Source: Aureimonas fodinaquatilis (lineage in GTDB: Bacteria > Pseudomonadota > Alphaproteobacteria > Rhizobiales > Rhizobiaceae). Taken from it: a stretch of DNA of 64,000 bases. Shown piece by piece: positions 11,408 to 21,797 of the stretch. The notes beneath the pieces were generated by a model. The model ran no database searches, was not told the DNA's origin, and was given only the letters and a program-made list of their open reading frames with translations. The stretch lies in contig NZ_VTWH01000006.1 of NCBI RefSeq assembly GCF_008369445.1, positions 150,664 to 214,663 on the forward strand, in the 5' to 3' direction. The number at the start of each line of letters is the position of its first letter. Position 1 is the stretch's first letter. The translations under genes and the position numbers were made by a program.

Positions 11408-14038
11408 ATGGCCATTGAACGTTATAATCCCCGCGCCGCTGAAACCCGTTGGCAAAAGGCATGGACCGACGCGAAGCTTTTTGAAACGCAGGATGGTGCC
11501 GAGGGCGAAAAATATTACGTCCTTGAAATGTTCCCCTACCCTTCCGGACGAATTCATATAGGCCATGTGCGCAACTATGCCATGGGCGATGTTGTGGCCC
11601 GCTACAAGCGCGCAAAAGGCTTCAACGTACTGCACCCCATGGGCTGGGATGCATTTGGCATGCCTGCGGAAAATGCCGCGATGCAAAACAAGGTGCACCC
11701 GCGGGACTGGACATATGCCAATATTGCCGCCATGCGCGAGCAATTGAAGTCCATGGGTCTTTCACTGGACTGGAGCCGTGAGTTTGCCACTTGCGATGTC
11801 GATTACTATCACCGCCAGCAAATCTTGTTTCTGGACCTTTTGAAGAACGGTCTGGCCTACAGACGCAAAAGCAAGGTCAACTGGGACCCGGTGGACCAGA
11901 CGGTTCTGGCCAACGAACAGGTGATTGACGGCAGGGGCTGGCGCTCCGGTGCTCTGGTGGAGCAGAGAGAGCTGACACAGTGGTTTTTCCGCATTACGCA
12001 ATTTGCTGATGAATTGCTGACAGCGCTGGACCACTTGCCCGGCTGGCCTGAAAAAGTTCGCATCATGCAGAAGAACTGGATCGGCCGCTCAGAGGGTTTG
12101 CTGGTGCGCTGGGCCCTGGCTGACAATGAGCGCCGCGCCACGGCGCAGGCCACGGGTGAAGGCGTTGGCCGCGAGGTGGAGGTTTTCACCACCCGGCCTG
12201 ACACCTTGTTTGGTGCTTCGTTCATCGCCGTCGCAGCAGACCACCCGCTGGCGCGCGCCGCCGCAGCCACCGATCCGCGCCTGGCCGACTTCATTTCGGA
12301 AATCAGGCGCAGCGGCACGTCAACCGAGGCGATCGAAACTGCAGAGAAAAAGGGTTACGACACTGGCCTGCGCGCGGTGCATCCCCTGGACCCTCAGTGG
12401 ACTGTTCCGGTTTATGTCGCCAATTTTGTCCTTATGGATTATGGCACCGGAGCAATTTTTGGCTGCCCGGCACATGATCAGCGCGATCTGGATTTTGCAC
12501 GTGCCTATCAACTGCCGGTGCAGCCGGTTGTGTTGCCCACCGGATCTGATGCGGCATGCTTCAGCATTGCCAATGAAGCATACACGGGCGAAGGCACCTT
12601 GTTCAATTCGCAATTTCTGGATGGGCTGACACCGGCTGAGGGCTTTAACAAAGTCGCCGAAATGCTGGAAACCGGCAATTTGAGCAACCGGCCGCAGGCC
12701 GAGCGCAAGGTCAATTTCCGGCTCAGGGATTGGGGCATTTCACGGCAGCGCTACTGGGGCTGTCCGATACCCGTACTGCATTGCGAGACATGCGGAGTAG
12801 TGCCCGAGGCAAGCGAAAATCTGCCGGTGAAACTGCCGGATGATATTGATTTTGACAAACCTGGGAACCCGTTGGACCGCCACCCGACGTGGCGCAATGC
12901 AACTTGCCCGGAATGTGGCGGCAAAGCCCTGCGCGAGACCGACACGATGGATACGTTTGTCGATTCATCCTGGTATTTTGCCCGCTTTACTGCGCCACAT
13001 GCGGCAGAGCCGACTGTGCCCGCGGTGGCCAACGCCTGGCTGCCGGTTGATCAGTATATAGGCGGTGTCGAGCACGCCATTCTGCACCTGCTTTACTCGC
13101 GTTTTTTCACCCGTGCGATGAGTGTGTGCGGCCATGTGAATTTGGACGAGCCCTTCAAAGGCCTGTTCACACAAGGGATGGTGGTGCACGAGACCTACCG
13201 CGATAATGGCGAATGGGTATCACCCAATGATGTGGTGGTTGAGGAAAAGGATGGAACGCGCAGTGCGCGACGCCTGTCTACCGGAGCGCCCATCGAGATT
13301 GGCTCGATCGAAAAAATGTCGAAGTCGAAAAAGAATGTCGTCGATCCCGATGACATAATCGGCTCCTACGGGGCGGATACGGCGCGTTGGTTCATGCTGT
13401 CCGATTCTCCGCCAGACCGCGATGTGATCTGGACGGAATCCGGTGTCGAGGGTGCGCATAGATTTGTGCAGCGGCTCTGGCGTGTGGTGAACGAGGGTGC
13501 GGAGCGGCTGAATTCCGTGGCAGCGGAGGAAAGCGATGACGAGAGTGCTGCGAAGCAGCTGAGGAAGGCCGCTCACCGCGCGATTGCCGGCGTCAGTGAC
13601 GATATTGAGCGCCTGGCGTTCAACAAGGCTGTGGCTCGGCTTTACGAGCTTGTGAACACACTTTCAGCCAGTATTTCTGCTGAAAAGATGTCTGCGCCAG
13701 CGGCCACACGTGAAGCTTTGGCAATTCTGGTTCAGCTGGTTGCGCCGATGATGCCTCATTTGGCGGAAGAATGCTGGGTGGTTCTGGGTGGAAAGGGGCT
13801 GGTAGCTTCTCAAGGCTGGCCGGTTTATGATGCAACGCTACTTACCGACGATGAACTGGTGCTGCCAGTGCAGGTCAATGGCAAGAAGCGCGGCGATGTA
13901 AGCGTTGCGGCGACGGCCACCAAGGAAGAGATTGAGCGGGCGACTCTGGCACTACCTGTTGTTCAGGAATTGTTGGCGGGTGGCCAGCCTAAACGTGTTG
14001 TTGTGGTGCCGGGAAGGATTATCAATGTTGTGGTTTAA
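11408..14038 (+). CDS. leuS: Leucyl-tRNA synthetase
   Basis: The 876-residue class I synthetase charges tRNA-Leu. Visible: [15 protein letters not shown] with HIGH at residues 50-53; the inserted editing (CP1) domain with [14 protein letters not shown]; a zinc-type CETCGV...CPECGG pair; KMSKS at about residue 635; and the C-terminal anticodon-binding region. The start is the ATG at 11408 ([16 protein letters not shown]); the in-frame ATG at 11351 has no family homology after it. It overlaps the lptE start by 14 bases, and lptE and holA follow, which is a conserved alphaproteobacterial order. Confidence 0.98.
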   Translation: MAIERYNPRAAETRWQKAWTDAKLFETQDGAEGEKYYVLEMFPYPSGRIHIGHVRNYAMGDVVARYKRAKGFNVLHPMGWDAFGMPAENAAMQNKVHPRDWTYANIAAMREQLKSMGLSLDWSREFATCDVDYYHRQQILFLDLLKNGLAYRRKSKVNWDPVDQTVLANEQVIDGRGWRSGALVEQRELTQWFFRITQFADELLTALDHLPGWPEKVRIMQKNWIGRSEGLLVRWALADNERRATAQATGEGVGREVEVFTTRPDTLFGASFIAVAADHPLARAAAATDPRLADFISEIRRSGTSTEAIETAEKKGYDTGLRAVHPLDPQWTVPVYVANFVLMDYGTGAIFGCPAHDQRDLDFARAYQLPVQPVVLPTGSDAACFSIANEAYTGEGTLFNSQFLDGLTPAEGFNKVAEMLETGNLSNRPQAERKVNFRLRDWGISRQRYWGCPIPVLHCETCGVVPEASENLPVKLPDDIDFDKPGNPLDRHPTWRNATCPECGGKALRETDTMDTFVDSSWYFARFTAPHAAEPTVPAVANAWLPVDQYIGGVEHAILHLLYSRFFTRAMSVCGHVNLDEPFKGLFTQGMVVHETYRDNGEWVSPNDVVVEEKDGTRSARRLSTGAPIEIGSIEKMSKSKKNVVDPDDIIGSYGADTARWFMLSDSPPDRDVIWTESGVEGAHRFVQRLWRVVNEGAERLNSVAAEESDDESAAKQLRKAAHRAIAGVSDDIERLAFNKAVARLYELVNTLSASISAEKMSAPAATREALAILVQLVAPMMPHLAEECWVVLGGKGLVASQGWPVYDATLLTDDELVLPVQVNGKKRGDVSVAATATKEEIERATLALPVVQELLAGGQPKRVVVVPGRIINVVV

Positions 14039-14681
14039 AGCAATTCCAGCAAAAGTGTGGAGCGGTTTTGCGTTCGGAATTGCGAAAGCTGAGCCAATTC
14101 CAGCAAGAGTGCGGAACGGTTTTTCCTTGCGAAAAGCCGCTGTGGTGGCTGCTTTGGTAGCGATGGGCGGTCTTGCTGCCTGCACCTCCGGGCCGGTTTA
14201 CAGCAATGGTGGGCCGCAGCAGGCGGGGGCGGCTTCTCCGTCTCAGCCAGCCCTTCTGACCACGATGCGAGGCAGGGTGGCGGTGGCAGAGCCAAACACG
14301 CGGACGGATCAGATTTTCCGCAATGCTCTGCTGTTTCGGCTGAATGGCGCTGAACCCGTATCGTCACCTCTGTTCGAGGTGCGGTATTTCGTCAGCGCTA
14401 TGGACACGGTGACCTCGATTGAAAGTGGCTCTGGTGTGCCTGCGGCAAGCACTTATCGCATGCAGGCTGATTACACGCTCATCCGGCTTTCTGACGGGCA
14501 GACCATTGGCGCGGGCACACGTTTCAGCACCGTGCCATATGACCGTAACTCGCAGCTTTATGCCTCGCAAAGCGCCGTGGAAGATGCGCGCGAACGGGCG
14601 GGCAAGGATCTGGCGGAGCGGGTCGGCATGGCACTTTTGCCCGTGTTGAAGCGCGAAGGTGAACCGACCCCTGTAAACTGA
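14025..14681 (+). CDS. lptE: LPS-assembly lipoprotein LptE-like, with a repeat-encoded N-terminal extension
   Basis: The lipobox LAAC (Cys53 from this start) follows a hydrophobic run [10 protein letters not shown]. The body (~165 residues) and the position between leuS and holA fit LptE, the outer-membrane lipoprotein that plugs the LptD LPS translocon. The ATG at 14025 has a good Shine-Dalgarno (GGGAAGGA) but gives a 38-residue preamble before the signal peptide. That preamble is encoded by two tandem copies of a dispersed repeat. An in-frame TTG at 14127 would give a standard signal peptide ([19 protein letters not shown]), so the true start is uncertain. The LptE assignment rests on context plus lipoprotein features more than on strong sequence motifs. 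Confidence 0.8.
   Translation: MLWFKAIPAKVWSGFAFGIAKAEPIPARVRNGFSLRKAAVVAALVAMGGLAACTSGPVYSNGGPQQAGAASPSQPALLTTMRGRVAVAEPNTRTDQIFRNALLFRLNGAEPVSSPLFEVRYFVSAMDTVTSIESGSGVPAASTYRMQADYTLIRLSDGQTIGAGTRFSTVPYDRNSQLYASQSAVEDARERAGKDLAERVGMALLPVLKREGEPTPVN
14039..14131 (+). repeat. Tandem pair of rhizobial-type palindromic repeats overlapping the lptE start
   Basis: Unit 1 (14039-14084) begins AGCAATTCCAGCAAAAGTGT and ends CGTTCGGAATTGCG. Unit 2 (14093-14131) begins GCCAATTCCAGCAAGAGTGC and is truncated or diverged at its end. CAATTCC and GGAATTG make unit 1 an imperfect inverted repeat. The same pair (one full, one truncated) occurs in reverse orientation at 50549-50645. It begins at the leuS stop codon and is translated in-frame in lptE. 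Confidence 0.85.
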
Positions 14682-14693
14682 TCCGTTTGAACC

Positions 14694-15734
14694 ATGGCCC
14701 AGAAAAAAGCCGGCGAGGTCGAGGCATTTCTGTCTCGACCTGACACATCCTTCCCTGTTCTTCTGCTCTATGGGCCGGATTCCGGACTGGTGTCTGAGCG
14801 CGCCACCAAACTGGCTGCGCTGTCTGGTGTTGATAACACCGACCCGTTTGCCAGCATTGTGCTGATGGCGGACGAGTTGGAAAAATCGATCGGAAGGCTT
14901 TTTGATGAAGCCGGCACAGTCTCCATGTTCGGCGGAAGACGGCTGATACGCATCAAGGGTGCAGGCAACGGCAAAGCCCTGGCCGACGCCGTGGCTGATC
15001 TGGCGTCCAACCCACCAACCGACACAACCATTATCATCGAGGCGGGTGAGCTGAAGAAAACGGCCGGGCTACGGGTGAATGCTGAGCGTGGCAAGGCTGC
15101 AATGGCCCTGCCCTGTTATCAGGACGAGGCCAGAGCTTTGGACCGGCTGATCGATGAGGAGCTGGCAAATGCCAGTCTGACGATTGACCGTGCCGGGCGT
15201 GAAGGATTGAAAGCGCGGCTGGGAGCCAATCGCCTTGCATCCCGTGCAGAGGTGCAGAAGCTCTGCCTCTATGCCCTTGGCAAATCAACCATCAGCCTCA
15301 GCGATGTCACCACAGTTGTGGGCGATGTATCAGCCGAGACTGTGGATGAAGCGGTGGATGCTGCCGCAACGGGCGAAGTGCGTAAGCTGCCTTATCTGAT
15401 AGAGAGGCTGATTTCCGCCGGAGTGAGCGGTTTTCAACTTCAAAACCCGCTTCTGCGCTATTTCCAGCAATTGCTGCTGATGCGCGAGGAACTGGAAAAG
15501 CAGGGCCTGACCGCAAGCGACGTGGTTGCACGAAAGCGTGTGCATTTCAGCCGCGCCCGATCTATGGAGCTGGCGCTGGCCAATTGGCCCGTCCCTGCCA
15601 TCTCCAGCGTCTTGTCGAGGCTGGAAGCGGACATTCTGCAAAGCCGCAAGGAAGCGATCCTTCAGCAAAGCATCATGCACCGGACCCTGATGGAAATCAG
15701 CGTCGAGGCTGCAAGGCTGCGTGCCCGCAGATAG
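14694..15734 (+). CDS. holA: DNA polymerase III delta subunit
   Basis: The 346-residue protein has the DNA pol III delta N-terminal domain: LLYGPDSGLVSERATKLA near residue 21 is a degenerate P-loop-like segment, followed by a basic helical C-terminal region. Known role: the clamp-loader subunit that opens the beta sliding clamp. It follows lptE by 12 bases in a leuS-lptE-holA transcription unit. It ends convergently with parB, leaving a 34-base gap that holds a short GC-rich inverted repeat (CCCGC / GCGGG), probably a shared terminator. Confidence 0.93.
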   Translation: MAQKKAGEVEAFLSRPDTSFPVLLLYGPDSGLVSERATKLAALSGVDNTDPFASIVLMADELEKSIGRLFDEAGTVSMFGGRRLIRIKGAGNGKALADAVADLASNPPTDTTIIIEAGELKKTAGLRVNAERGKAAMALPCYQDEARALDRLIDEELANASLTIDRAGREGLKARLGANRLASRAEVQKLCLYALGKSTISLSDVTTVVGDVSAETVDEAVDAAATGEVRKLPYLIERLISAGVSGFQLQNPLLRYFQQLLLMREELEKQGLTASDVVARKRVHFSRARSMELALANWPVPAISSVLSRLEADILQSRKEAILQQSIMHRTLMEISVEAARLRARR

Positions 15735-15768
15735 TGGGGTGATCCTTCGCCCGCCCTGGTGCGGGTGT

Positions 15769-16713
15769 CTATTCAGTTGCCGGGCTGTAGGCGGAGCCAG
15801 CCTGCAAAAGGCGGCAGATTTCGTCCAGTTGCTCAAGATTTCGGAAATTGAGAACCAACTGGCCCGCCTGCCCCTGAAGACCGATGGAAACAGGCATAGA
15901 CAGTGCCTCTGAGAGCAATCTTTCCAGCGCCTTGGTGTCTTCGTCTTTAGCAGACGTGTCGGCCTTGGTGCGGGCCTTACGGCCTTTTTCCTGAGGCAGC
16001 GCTATAACCGATTCACCACGCGCCAGCTTTTCCGCGTCACGAACGCTCATACCGCCGGCGACAACCTGCCGGGCAAACAGTTCGGGATCGTCCACCGACA
16101 CCGCACTTCGCGCCGCGCCGGGTGCAAGCTCTCCCCGCTCAACCATGCCACGCACAGTTTCCGGCAGTTTCAAAAGCCGCAATGTGTTGGCCACGTGGCT
16201 CCGGCTTTTGCCGACAATATCGGCAAGGTCAGACTGCGTGTAACCATGTTCATCGATCAGCATTTCATAGCCAAGCGCTTCTTCAATCGCATTGAGATCA
16301 GCGCGCTGCACATTTTCTATGATGGCAATCTCAAGCGATTCCCGATCAGAAATTTCTCTCTCGACAATAGGCACCTCAACCAGACCGGCGGCCTGGGCAG
16401 CGCGCCAGCGACGCTCCCCCGCTACAATTTCGAGAGAATCCATGCCTGGAATCCGACGGACGAGAATTGGCTGGACGACGCCATGAACACGAACCGACGC
16501 CGTCAGTTCGGCCAGCTCATCCTGGTTGAAGCTGCGCCGCGGATTTTTTGGATTGGGAACCAGAGATGCAACAGGAGCCTTGGCCTCACCCGGCACAACA
16601 GCCGCGGTTGCATTGACGGAGAATGGCGTGGTCACACGATCCGCCGATGGCGCATTGCCAATCAACGACGCCAAACCTCTGCCAAGGCGAGCGCGTGACT
16701 TTTCTTCTCTCAT
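15769..16713 (-). CDS. parB: Chromosome-partitioning protein ParB
   Basis: This 314-residue centromere-binding CTP switch has the usual three parts. The N-terminal ParB/Srx domain carries NPKNPRRSF and the CTP/arginine motif GERRWRAAQAAGL. The central helix-turn-helix is YTQSDLADIVGKSRSHVANTLRLLKLP. The C-terminus is a dimerization domain after a lysine-rich linker. Its target parS sites are visible throughout the window. It lies downstream of parA on the same strand with a 126-base gap, so it is probably co-transcribed with parA. ParB loads at parS, slides and works with ParA to segregate the origin. Confidence 0.97.
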   Translation of the reverse strand: MREEKSRARLGRGLASLIGNAPSADRVTTPFSVNATAAVVPGEAKAPVASLVPNPKNPRRSFNQDELAELTASVRVHGVVQPILVRRIPGMDSLEIVAGERRWRAAQAAGLVEVPIVEREISDRESLEIAIIENVQRADLNAIEEALGYEMLIDEHGYTQSDLADIVGKSRSHVANTLRLLKLPETVRGMVERGELAPGAARSAVSVDDPELFARQVVAGGMSVRDAEKLARGESVIALPQEKGRKARTKADTSAKDEDTKALERLLSEALSMPVSIGLQGQAGQLVLNFRNLEQLDEICRLLQAGSAYSPATE

Positions 16714-16839
16714 CGAAACTCTCTCCTGTTCAGGCCTGGACCGTTAAATGTGATCCTTCGATCAACTTCAACGTCCCACCTCATTGTCTGTCACACTGTT
16801 CCGCCGTCTAACGCCCGAGTTGAAGGCAACTCTGTTTGT

Positions 16840-17658
16840 CTAAGCCGCCAGCATTTCTCGTTCGCGTTGAATAACCTCCGACGCCAACCGGATATAGGCC
16901 TGGCTGCCGGGACATTTCATATCATAAAGTATGGCTGGCTTACCGAAAGACGGAGCTTCCGACACGCGGACATTGCGCGGAATAACCGTGTCGTAGACAT
17001 GGTCACCCATATAGGTGCGCACATCTGCAACCACTTGTTCTGCCAGATTGTTGCGTCCGTCGTACATGGTCAGAACAATGCCATGCAGCGCCAATGCCGG
17101 GTTCAATGTATCGCGAACCTGCTCTACGGTTTCCAAAAGCTGGCTTAGGCCTTCCAGCGCAAAAAATTCGCACTGCAGTGGCACAAGGATAGCATCGGCA
17201 GCGGCCATTGCGTTGATGGTCAAAAGATTGAGTGAGGGTGGACAGTCCACCAGCACAAAATCAAATTGTTCGGCCGGGCGAGCGTCAACCGAATGGCGGT
17301 GCAAGGCATCACGCAGGCGGTAGGCGCGTTCATTTGCCGAAGCAATTTCCATTTCAACGCCCAGAAGATCGAGCGTTGAAGGCACGAGGGTCAAATTGGG
17401 CACCACGGTTGGCATGGCCGATTCAGCAACGGTCGCGTGACCAAGTATCACATCATAGGAAGAGCGATCACGCATATCCTTTTCAACGCCGAGCCCGGTC
17501 GATGCATTGCCCTGCGGATCCAGATCTACAAGCAGCGTTCGACGGCCGATGGCTGCAAGTGCAGTAGCCAGATTTATTGCGGTGGTGGTTTTGCCCACAC
17601 CGCCTTTTTGATTGGCTATCGTGATGACGCGCATTCTGCTGCGAGAATGACTATCCAC
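16840..17658 (-). CDS. parA: Chromosome-partitioning ATPase ParA
   Basis: This 272-residue Walker-type ATPase has the deviant Walker A motif ANQKGGVGKTTTAINLA near residue 12 and LLVDLDPQGNASTG following. The start is a GTG at 17658 preceded by ACAGGAGC at good spacing; the downstream ATG at 17634 lacks one. A parS-like site lies just upstream (17696-17711) in the gap to rsmG, which could make the operon ParB-autoregulated (inference). Order mnmE-mnmG-rsmG-parA-parB is the classical origin-proximal arrangement. Confidence 0.97.
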   Translation of the reverse strand: MDSHSRSRMRVITIANQKGGVGKTTTAINLATALAAIGRRTLLVDLDPQGNASTGLGVEKDMRDRSSYDVILGHATVAESAMPTVVPNLTLVPSTLDLLGVEMEIASANERAYRLRDALHRHSVDARPAEQFDFVLVDCPPSLNLLTINAMAAADAILVPLQCEFFALEGLSQLLETVEQVRDTLNPALALHGIVLTMYDGRNNLAEQVVADVRTYMGDHVYDTVIPRNVRVSEAPSFGKPAILYDMKCPGSQAYIRLASEVIQREREMLAA

Positions 17659-17695
17659 CGATAAGCTCCTGTCATATTACCATTGCGAGGTGGAT

Positions 17696-17711
17696 TGTTT
17701 CACGTGAAGCA
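17696..17711. other. parS-like site upstream of parA (one mismatch)
   Basis: TGTTTCACGTGAAGCA differs from the consensus TGTTTCACGTGAAACA at one position. It is the only intergenic site, 15 bases past the rsmG stop and 37 bases before the parA start codon. Confidence 0.8.
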
Positions 17712-17725
17712 AATGCTGGCCTTAG

Positions 17726-18400
17726 TCAGGCTTCAACGCTTCGCAACTCGAGAATGACAGAATCCACTTCAACTGTTGACGAATGCTTTACCATGCTGAA
17801 TCGCCAATTGGCAGAGGCTTCATCGATTTCCTGCTGATGCGCGCGTCCTTTGAAGAAGTAACACACAGCTTCTTTGTTCAAGTTGGGTGCAACCAGATTG
17901 AGCAGGTCAGGCAGAGACGCCAAGGCCCGGGCACTGACCGCAGTTGCTGCCTCCACGACCGCGGCGCTGCTTTCAATTCGCTGGCAATGCACTTCAGCCG
18001 GTAGTGCCAACTCACGGACAACAGTTCGCAGGAACGCACATTTTTTTGCATTCGATTCGATCATTGCCACTTTGGTGCCCGGATTCGCGGAGGCCGTTAT
18101 GGCAAGCACAAGCCCGGGGAATCCCCCGCCTGAACCAATATCGACCCAGAGCGATTGACGGCCTGCAACGTGATCCAACCACAGACCGTCCTCAATGTGA
18201 CGCGTCCATATGTGAGAAACTGTCGAGGGAGCGATGAGATTGATGCTGCGTTGCCATTGCAACGTCAGTTCAACCAGCCGATCCAGCTTGTCTGTCGTTT
18301 CACGTGAAACAATGTTCCGGGCTAAGACCTCCGCTCGATCCTCTTTCAGATTGGCATCCTGCGAAACAACAGATGATGAATGCATTGTGTGGTCGCTCAA
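17726..18400 (-). CDS. rsmG: 16S rRNA (guanine-527-N7) methyltransferase RsmG
   Basis: This SAM-dependent methyltransferase (224 residues from the first possible start) has the GidB signature NLIAPSTVSHIWTRHIEDGLWL and the SAM-binding loop VDIGSGGGFPGLVLAI. It methylates G527 of 16S rRNA; loss gives low-level streptomycin resistance in other bacteria. The start is uncertain: a TTG at 18400 follows the mnmG stop by only three bases, while an ATG at 18385 is the next candidate. Both lack a strong Shine-Dalgarno, suggesting coupling to mnmG. A parS site is translated in it as I-V-S-R-E-T. Confidence 0.94.
   Translation of the reverse strand: MSDHTMHSSSVVSQDANLKEDRAEVLARNIVSRETTDKLDRLVELTLQWQRSINLIAPSTVSHIWTRHIEDGLWLDHVAGRQSLWVDIGSGGGFPGLVLAITASANPGTKVAMIESNAKKCAFLRTVVRELALPAEVHCQRIESSAAVVEAATAVSARALASLPDLLNLVAPNLNKEAVCYFFKGRAHQQEIDEASANWRFSMVKHSSTVEVDSVILELRSVEA
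18296..18311. other. parS site inside rsmG
   Basis: CGTTTCACGTGAAACA carries the perfect 14-bp palindrome GTTTCACGTGAAAC and is read on the coding strand as V-S-R-E-T. It is 0.6 kb from the site upstream of parA. Confidence 0.9.
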
Positions 18401-18403
18401 CTC

Positions 18404-20278
18404 TCAGGCAGCTTTCGACATTTCGTGTCGGCGGATCGCGACAAGAATGATCGCCAGGGCTGCTGGCGTGATTCCATCAATCCGCTCGGCTTCAGCAATT
18501 GTTGTTGGACGGTAAGCTGTCAGTTTCTGAACAATCTCGTTGGAGAGTCCTTTCAGCTGGGAATAGTCAATGCCTGAGGGAATAAGCCGCTGCTCGTCCC
18601 TTTTCAAATTGGCTTGATCGCGCCTCTGACGGTCCAGATAAACATCATAGGCGGCCTCAATCTCAACCCGTTCCCGAATGGGCGCAGGCACAGTCGACAG
18701 TTCCGGCCATATATTTGCAAGGGTCATCAGGCTGACATCGCCCTGAGCCAGCAACTGCCATGCTGTACGACGGCGTCCATCCTGATTGACCGCCAAACCG
18801 TGGCGGGCAGCCTCATTGGGCGTCAGTGACAGATTTTTCAAACGGGTTTCTGCATCAATCAACGCAGTCTCGCTGGCCTTGAACACCCGTTCTCTGTCAC
18901 GCTCCGCCAAGCCCCATTCTGATGCCATCGGGGTCAATCGCCTGTCGGCATTGTCTGCGCGCAGTGACAGCCTGAATTCAGCACGAGAGGTGAACATGCG
19001 ATAGGGCTCGCTGACGCCCGTGCGTGTCAGATCGTCCAGCATCACGCCGATATAAGCGTCTTCCCGGCCAAAGGTCACTGCTTGCGCGCCGGAGGCGAAG
19101 CGAGCAGCATTCAGCCCGGCGACAAGCCCTTGCGCCGCCGCTTCTTCATATCCAGTCGTGCCGTTGATCTGCCCCGCCAGAAACAGGCCTTGTTGTGCCT
19201 TGAGCTCCAGACCACGGGTCAGCTCGCGCGGGTCAACATGGTCATACTCAATCGCGTAGCCCGGCTTGAGGATCACCACATTTTCCAGCCCGGGAATTGA
19301 GCGGAGAAACTCTGCCTGCACGTCTTCCGGCAAGGAGCTGGACAGACCGTTGGGATAAATCGTGTGATCGTCCAGGCCTTCAGGCTCAAGAAAAATCTGG
19401 TGCCCTTCCCTATCGCCGAACTTGACAACCTTATCCTCGATAGACGGGCAATACCGCGGTCCTGTGCCCTCAATCCTGCCTCCATAGAGCGCCGAACGGG
19501 ACAGGTTGTCACGGATGATGGCATGGGTTTTTGCAGTCGTGCGGGTTATGCCGCAATCAATCTGCGGCGTGGTGATCTGTTTCGTCAGATAAGAAAATGG
19601 ATATGGCTCATCATCTGCCGATTGGCGGTCCAACCCCGACCAGTCAATGCTGCGTCCATCCAGTCGCGCCGGAGTGCCTGTTTTCAGGCGGCCCAGTCGA
19701 AGCCCCAGGCGACCCAGTGTTGCCGACAGTCCAACAGAGGGATCCTCCCCCACGCGCCCAGCAGGTATCTGCTTTTCACCAATATGGATCAGCCCTCGAA
19801 GAAACGTGCCAGTGGTGATGACAACGCTGCGTGTCGTCAGTGCGCGGCCGTCCGCCATAATCACCGAAGCAATATTTCCCGCGCCATCAAAACCAATGTC
19901 AAACGCATCACCGGTCAGGACTGTCAGTCCGGATCGCTGGTTGATGGCAGCCTGCATGGCTGCGGCGTAAAGCTTGCGATCGGCCTGAGTGCGTGGTCCG
20001 CGAACCGCTGGCCCCTTGCGACGATTGAGCAGACGAAACTGGATACCGGACTGATCAGCCACCCTGCCCATCAGGCCGCCCAGAGCATCAATCTCCCGCA
20101 CGAGATGGCCCTTGCCGATACCGCCAATGGCCGGGTTGCAGCTCATAATGCCGATCGTGTCTGCACGATGTGTCACCAATGCCGTGCGCGCGCCAACACG
20201 GGCCGCCGCGTCTGCTGCCTCACACCCGGCGTGACCCCCACCGATCACCACCACATCAAAATCAAATTCTTTATCCAT
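18404..20278 (-). CDS. mnmG: tRNA uridine 5-carboxymethylaminomethyl modification enzyme MnmG
   Basis: The 624-residue flavoprotein, formerly GidA, works with MnmE to install the cmnm5 group on the wobble uridine of certain tRNAs. The FAD motif [20 protein letters not shown] is near the N-terminus, followed by the family motif [22 protein letters not shown]. The helical C-terminal domain that contacts tRNA and MnmE is complete. Genes for both partners are present: mnmE is 45 bases upstream on the same strand and rsmG three bases downstream, an operon. Confidence 0.98.
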   Translation of the reverse strand: MDKEFDFDVVVIGGGHAGCEAADAAARVGARTALVTHRADTIGIMSCNPAIGGIGKGHLVREIDALGGLMGRVADQSGIQFRLLNRRKGPAVRGPRTQADRKLYAAAMQAAINQRSGLTVLTGDAFDIGFDGAGNIASVIMADGRALTTRSVVITTGTFLRGLIHIGEKQIPAGRVGEDPSVGLSATLGRLGLRLGRLKTGTPARLDGRSIDWSGLDRQSADDEPYPFSYLTKQITTPQIDCGITRTTAKTHAIIRDNLSRSALYGGRIEGTGPRYCPSIEDKVVKFGDREGHQIFLEPEGLDDHTIYPNGLSSSLPEDVQAEFLRSIPGLENVVILKPGYAIEYDHVDPRELTRGLELKAQQGLFLAGQINGTTGYEEAAAQGLVAGLNAARFASGAQAVTFGREDAYIGVMLDDLTRTGVSEPYRMFTSRAEFRLSLRADNADRRLTPMASEWGLAERDRERVFKASETALIDAETRLKNLSLTPNEAARHGLAVNQDGRRRTAWQLLAQGDVSLMTLANIWPELSTVPAPIRERVEIEAAYDVYLDRQRRDQANLKRDEQRLIPSGIDYSQLKGLSNEIVQKLTAYRPTTIAEAERIDGITPAALAIILVAIRRHEMSKAA

Positions 20279-20323
20279 AGCTTTGGGTTAAGCGCCATTC
20301 ATCGCCGCGTGTCAATTCCGTGG

Positions 20324-21646
20324 TTACTTACCAATGCAGAATTGCGAAAAGATAACATCCAGCATGTCTTCCACGCCGCGTTGCCCGGTCAGCGCACCAA
20401 GCCGCTCCGATGCCGAGCGCAGAACTTCTGCGTAGATTTCCAATGGCAGATCATCCTGGCAATCCGACAGAACAAGAATAGCCTGTCCGATGATATCCCT
20501 TTGCCTCGTGTGCACCGGCACAAGCTGCGAAGGATCTCCTGCTGCTTCGGCAGCGATTTGCGCTATGCGCTCCACAAGTTCATCAAGCCCCTCGCCTGTG
20601 CGAGTGGATATTGCGAGCTCGCCATCTTGTGCAGTTCCCAGATCCGATTTCGAGCGAACTTTCAGAACGGGCGCCTCATTTGCTAAGTCGTTCAGGGTAA
20701 GCTCCATCGCATCGTCCGACGGCACCAGATGCAGAACCAGCCCAGCATGCGAAAGCGCTTCGCGCGCCCTATCCATGCCCAACTGCTCGATCCTGTCCGG
20801 GGAGTCGCGAAGCCCGGCAGTGTCAATCAACCGAACCGGTATGCCCCGCAAATCCAGTGAAACCTCGATGAGATCTCGCGTGGTACCCGGAATGTCCGAA
20901 ACGATCGCGACGTCGCGCCGGGCCAGTGCGTTCATAAGGCTGGATTTTCCCGCGTTCGGGACACCGGCAATGGCAACGGAAAAACCATTGCGGAATATCT
21001 CTCCCTGATGTGCATGACTGACATAGCCACGCATCTCTGCCAGCAGGTCGGATATTTCACGTGAAACATCTGCGGCGACGTCATCACTGACGTCATCTTC
21101 ATCAGCAAAGTCGAAATCCGCCTCCAGCATGGCCCGGCAAAAAGTCAGGCGCTTCATCCAGCCCTCATACAAAGCCCGGGTCTCCCCGCCCGCCTGCATC
21201 ACAGCCTGCCGCCGCTGACCTTCAGTTTCCGCAGCCAGCAAATCAGCCAGCCCCTCAGCCTCTGTCAGGTCAATACGCCCATTGATGAAGCTGCGCCGTG
21301 TAAACTCGCCAGGCTGAGCCAAACGCACATCTGGCAGCGCCGTCAACGCCGCCAGGCAGGCAGCAACAACTGCCTTTCCTCCATGAAGGTGAAATTCCGC
21401 AAGATCTTCCCCGGTGACGCTATCTGGACCCGGGAAGAATACGACAATCCCACGATCGATAATCTGACCATCGTGGTCTTTCAGCACCCGAAGACTTGCC
21501 CGTCGCTCGGGAGGCACAGAGCCAGCCAGAGTGCGTATGGCCACGGTCGCCATTGTGCCGCTCAAGCGCAACACAGCCACGCCGCTCGGCAGGCCACCAC
21601 TGGAAAGAGCAACTATCGTTTCATTCATCGTCGCCATCGCTGCCAT
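20324..21646 (-). CDS. mnmE: tRNA modification GTPase MnmE
   Basis: This roughly 440-residue GTPase has the N-terminal formyl-THF-binding domain, a helical domain and an inserted G domain with G1 GVPNAGKSSLMNAL, DIPGTTRD and DTAGLRD. It ends with the catalytic C-terminal motif FCIGK. I place the start at the ATG at 21646, which has AAGGAGC upstream; the ATG at 21628 (MNETIVALSSG) matches the usual family start and is equally possible. A still longer frame to 21688 is less likely. A parS variant is translated as D-V-S-R-E-I between the GTP and helical regions. Confidence 0.96.
   Translation of the reverse strand: MAAMATMNETIVALSSGGLPSGVAVLRLSGTMATVAIRTLAGSVPPERRASLRVLKDHDGQIIDRGIVVFFPGPDSVTGEDLAEFHLHGGKAVVAACLAALTALPDVRLAQPGEFTRRSFINGRIDLTEAEGLADLLAAETEGQRRQAVMQAGGETRALYEGWMKRLTFCRAMLEADFDFADEDDVSDDVAADVSREISDLLAEMRGYVSHAHQGEIFRNGFSVAIAGVPNAGKSSLMNALARRDVAIVSDIPGTTRDLIEVSLDLRGIPVRLIDTAGLRDSPDRIEQLGMDRAREALSHAGLVLHLVPSDDAMELTLNDLANEAPVLKVRSKSDLGTAQDGELAISTRTGEGLDELVERIAQIAAEAAGDPSQLVPVHTRQRDIIGQAILVLSDCQDDLPLEIYAEVLRSASERLGALTGQRGVEDMLDVIFSQFCIGK
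21053..21068. other. parS-like site inside mnmE (one mismatch)
   Basis: TATTTCACGTGAAACA differs from the consensus only at position 2. It is read on the coding strand as V-S-R-E-I. It is the site nearest the proposed origin on the left, 4.4 kb away. Confidence 0.8.
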
Positions 21647-21743
21647 AGAGTGTCCACGTGCTCCTTCGATCCCTTGAATCACTCCCACTCAAGATTTGAT
21701 CGCATTGCCTTGCCGCCGACGTGGTTGTCGTCAGCAATGCAAA

Positions 21744-21770
21744 AGGCCGCCGGTGGTGAACCGGCGGCCT
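21744..21770 (-). terminator. Hairpin terminator downstream of rho
   Basis: AGGCCGCCGGT (21744-21754) pairs perfectly with ACCGGCGGCCT (21760-21770) around a 5-base loop. On the minus strand it is followed by TTTGC. It lies 28 bases after the rho stop codon and before mnmE, separating the rho and mnmE-mnmG-rsmG transcription units. Confidence 0.8.
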
Positions 21771-21797
21771 GCTATACACATCGATTTCGGAACAGGT

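Noticed and set aside
19364..20686. A 440-codon open frame antisense to mnmG and mnmE
   Set aside because: It spans the gap between two well-supported genes and has no motif; treated as coincidental.
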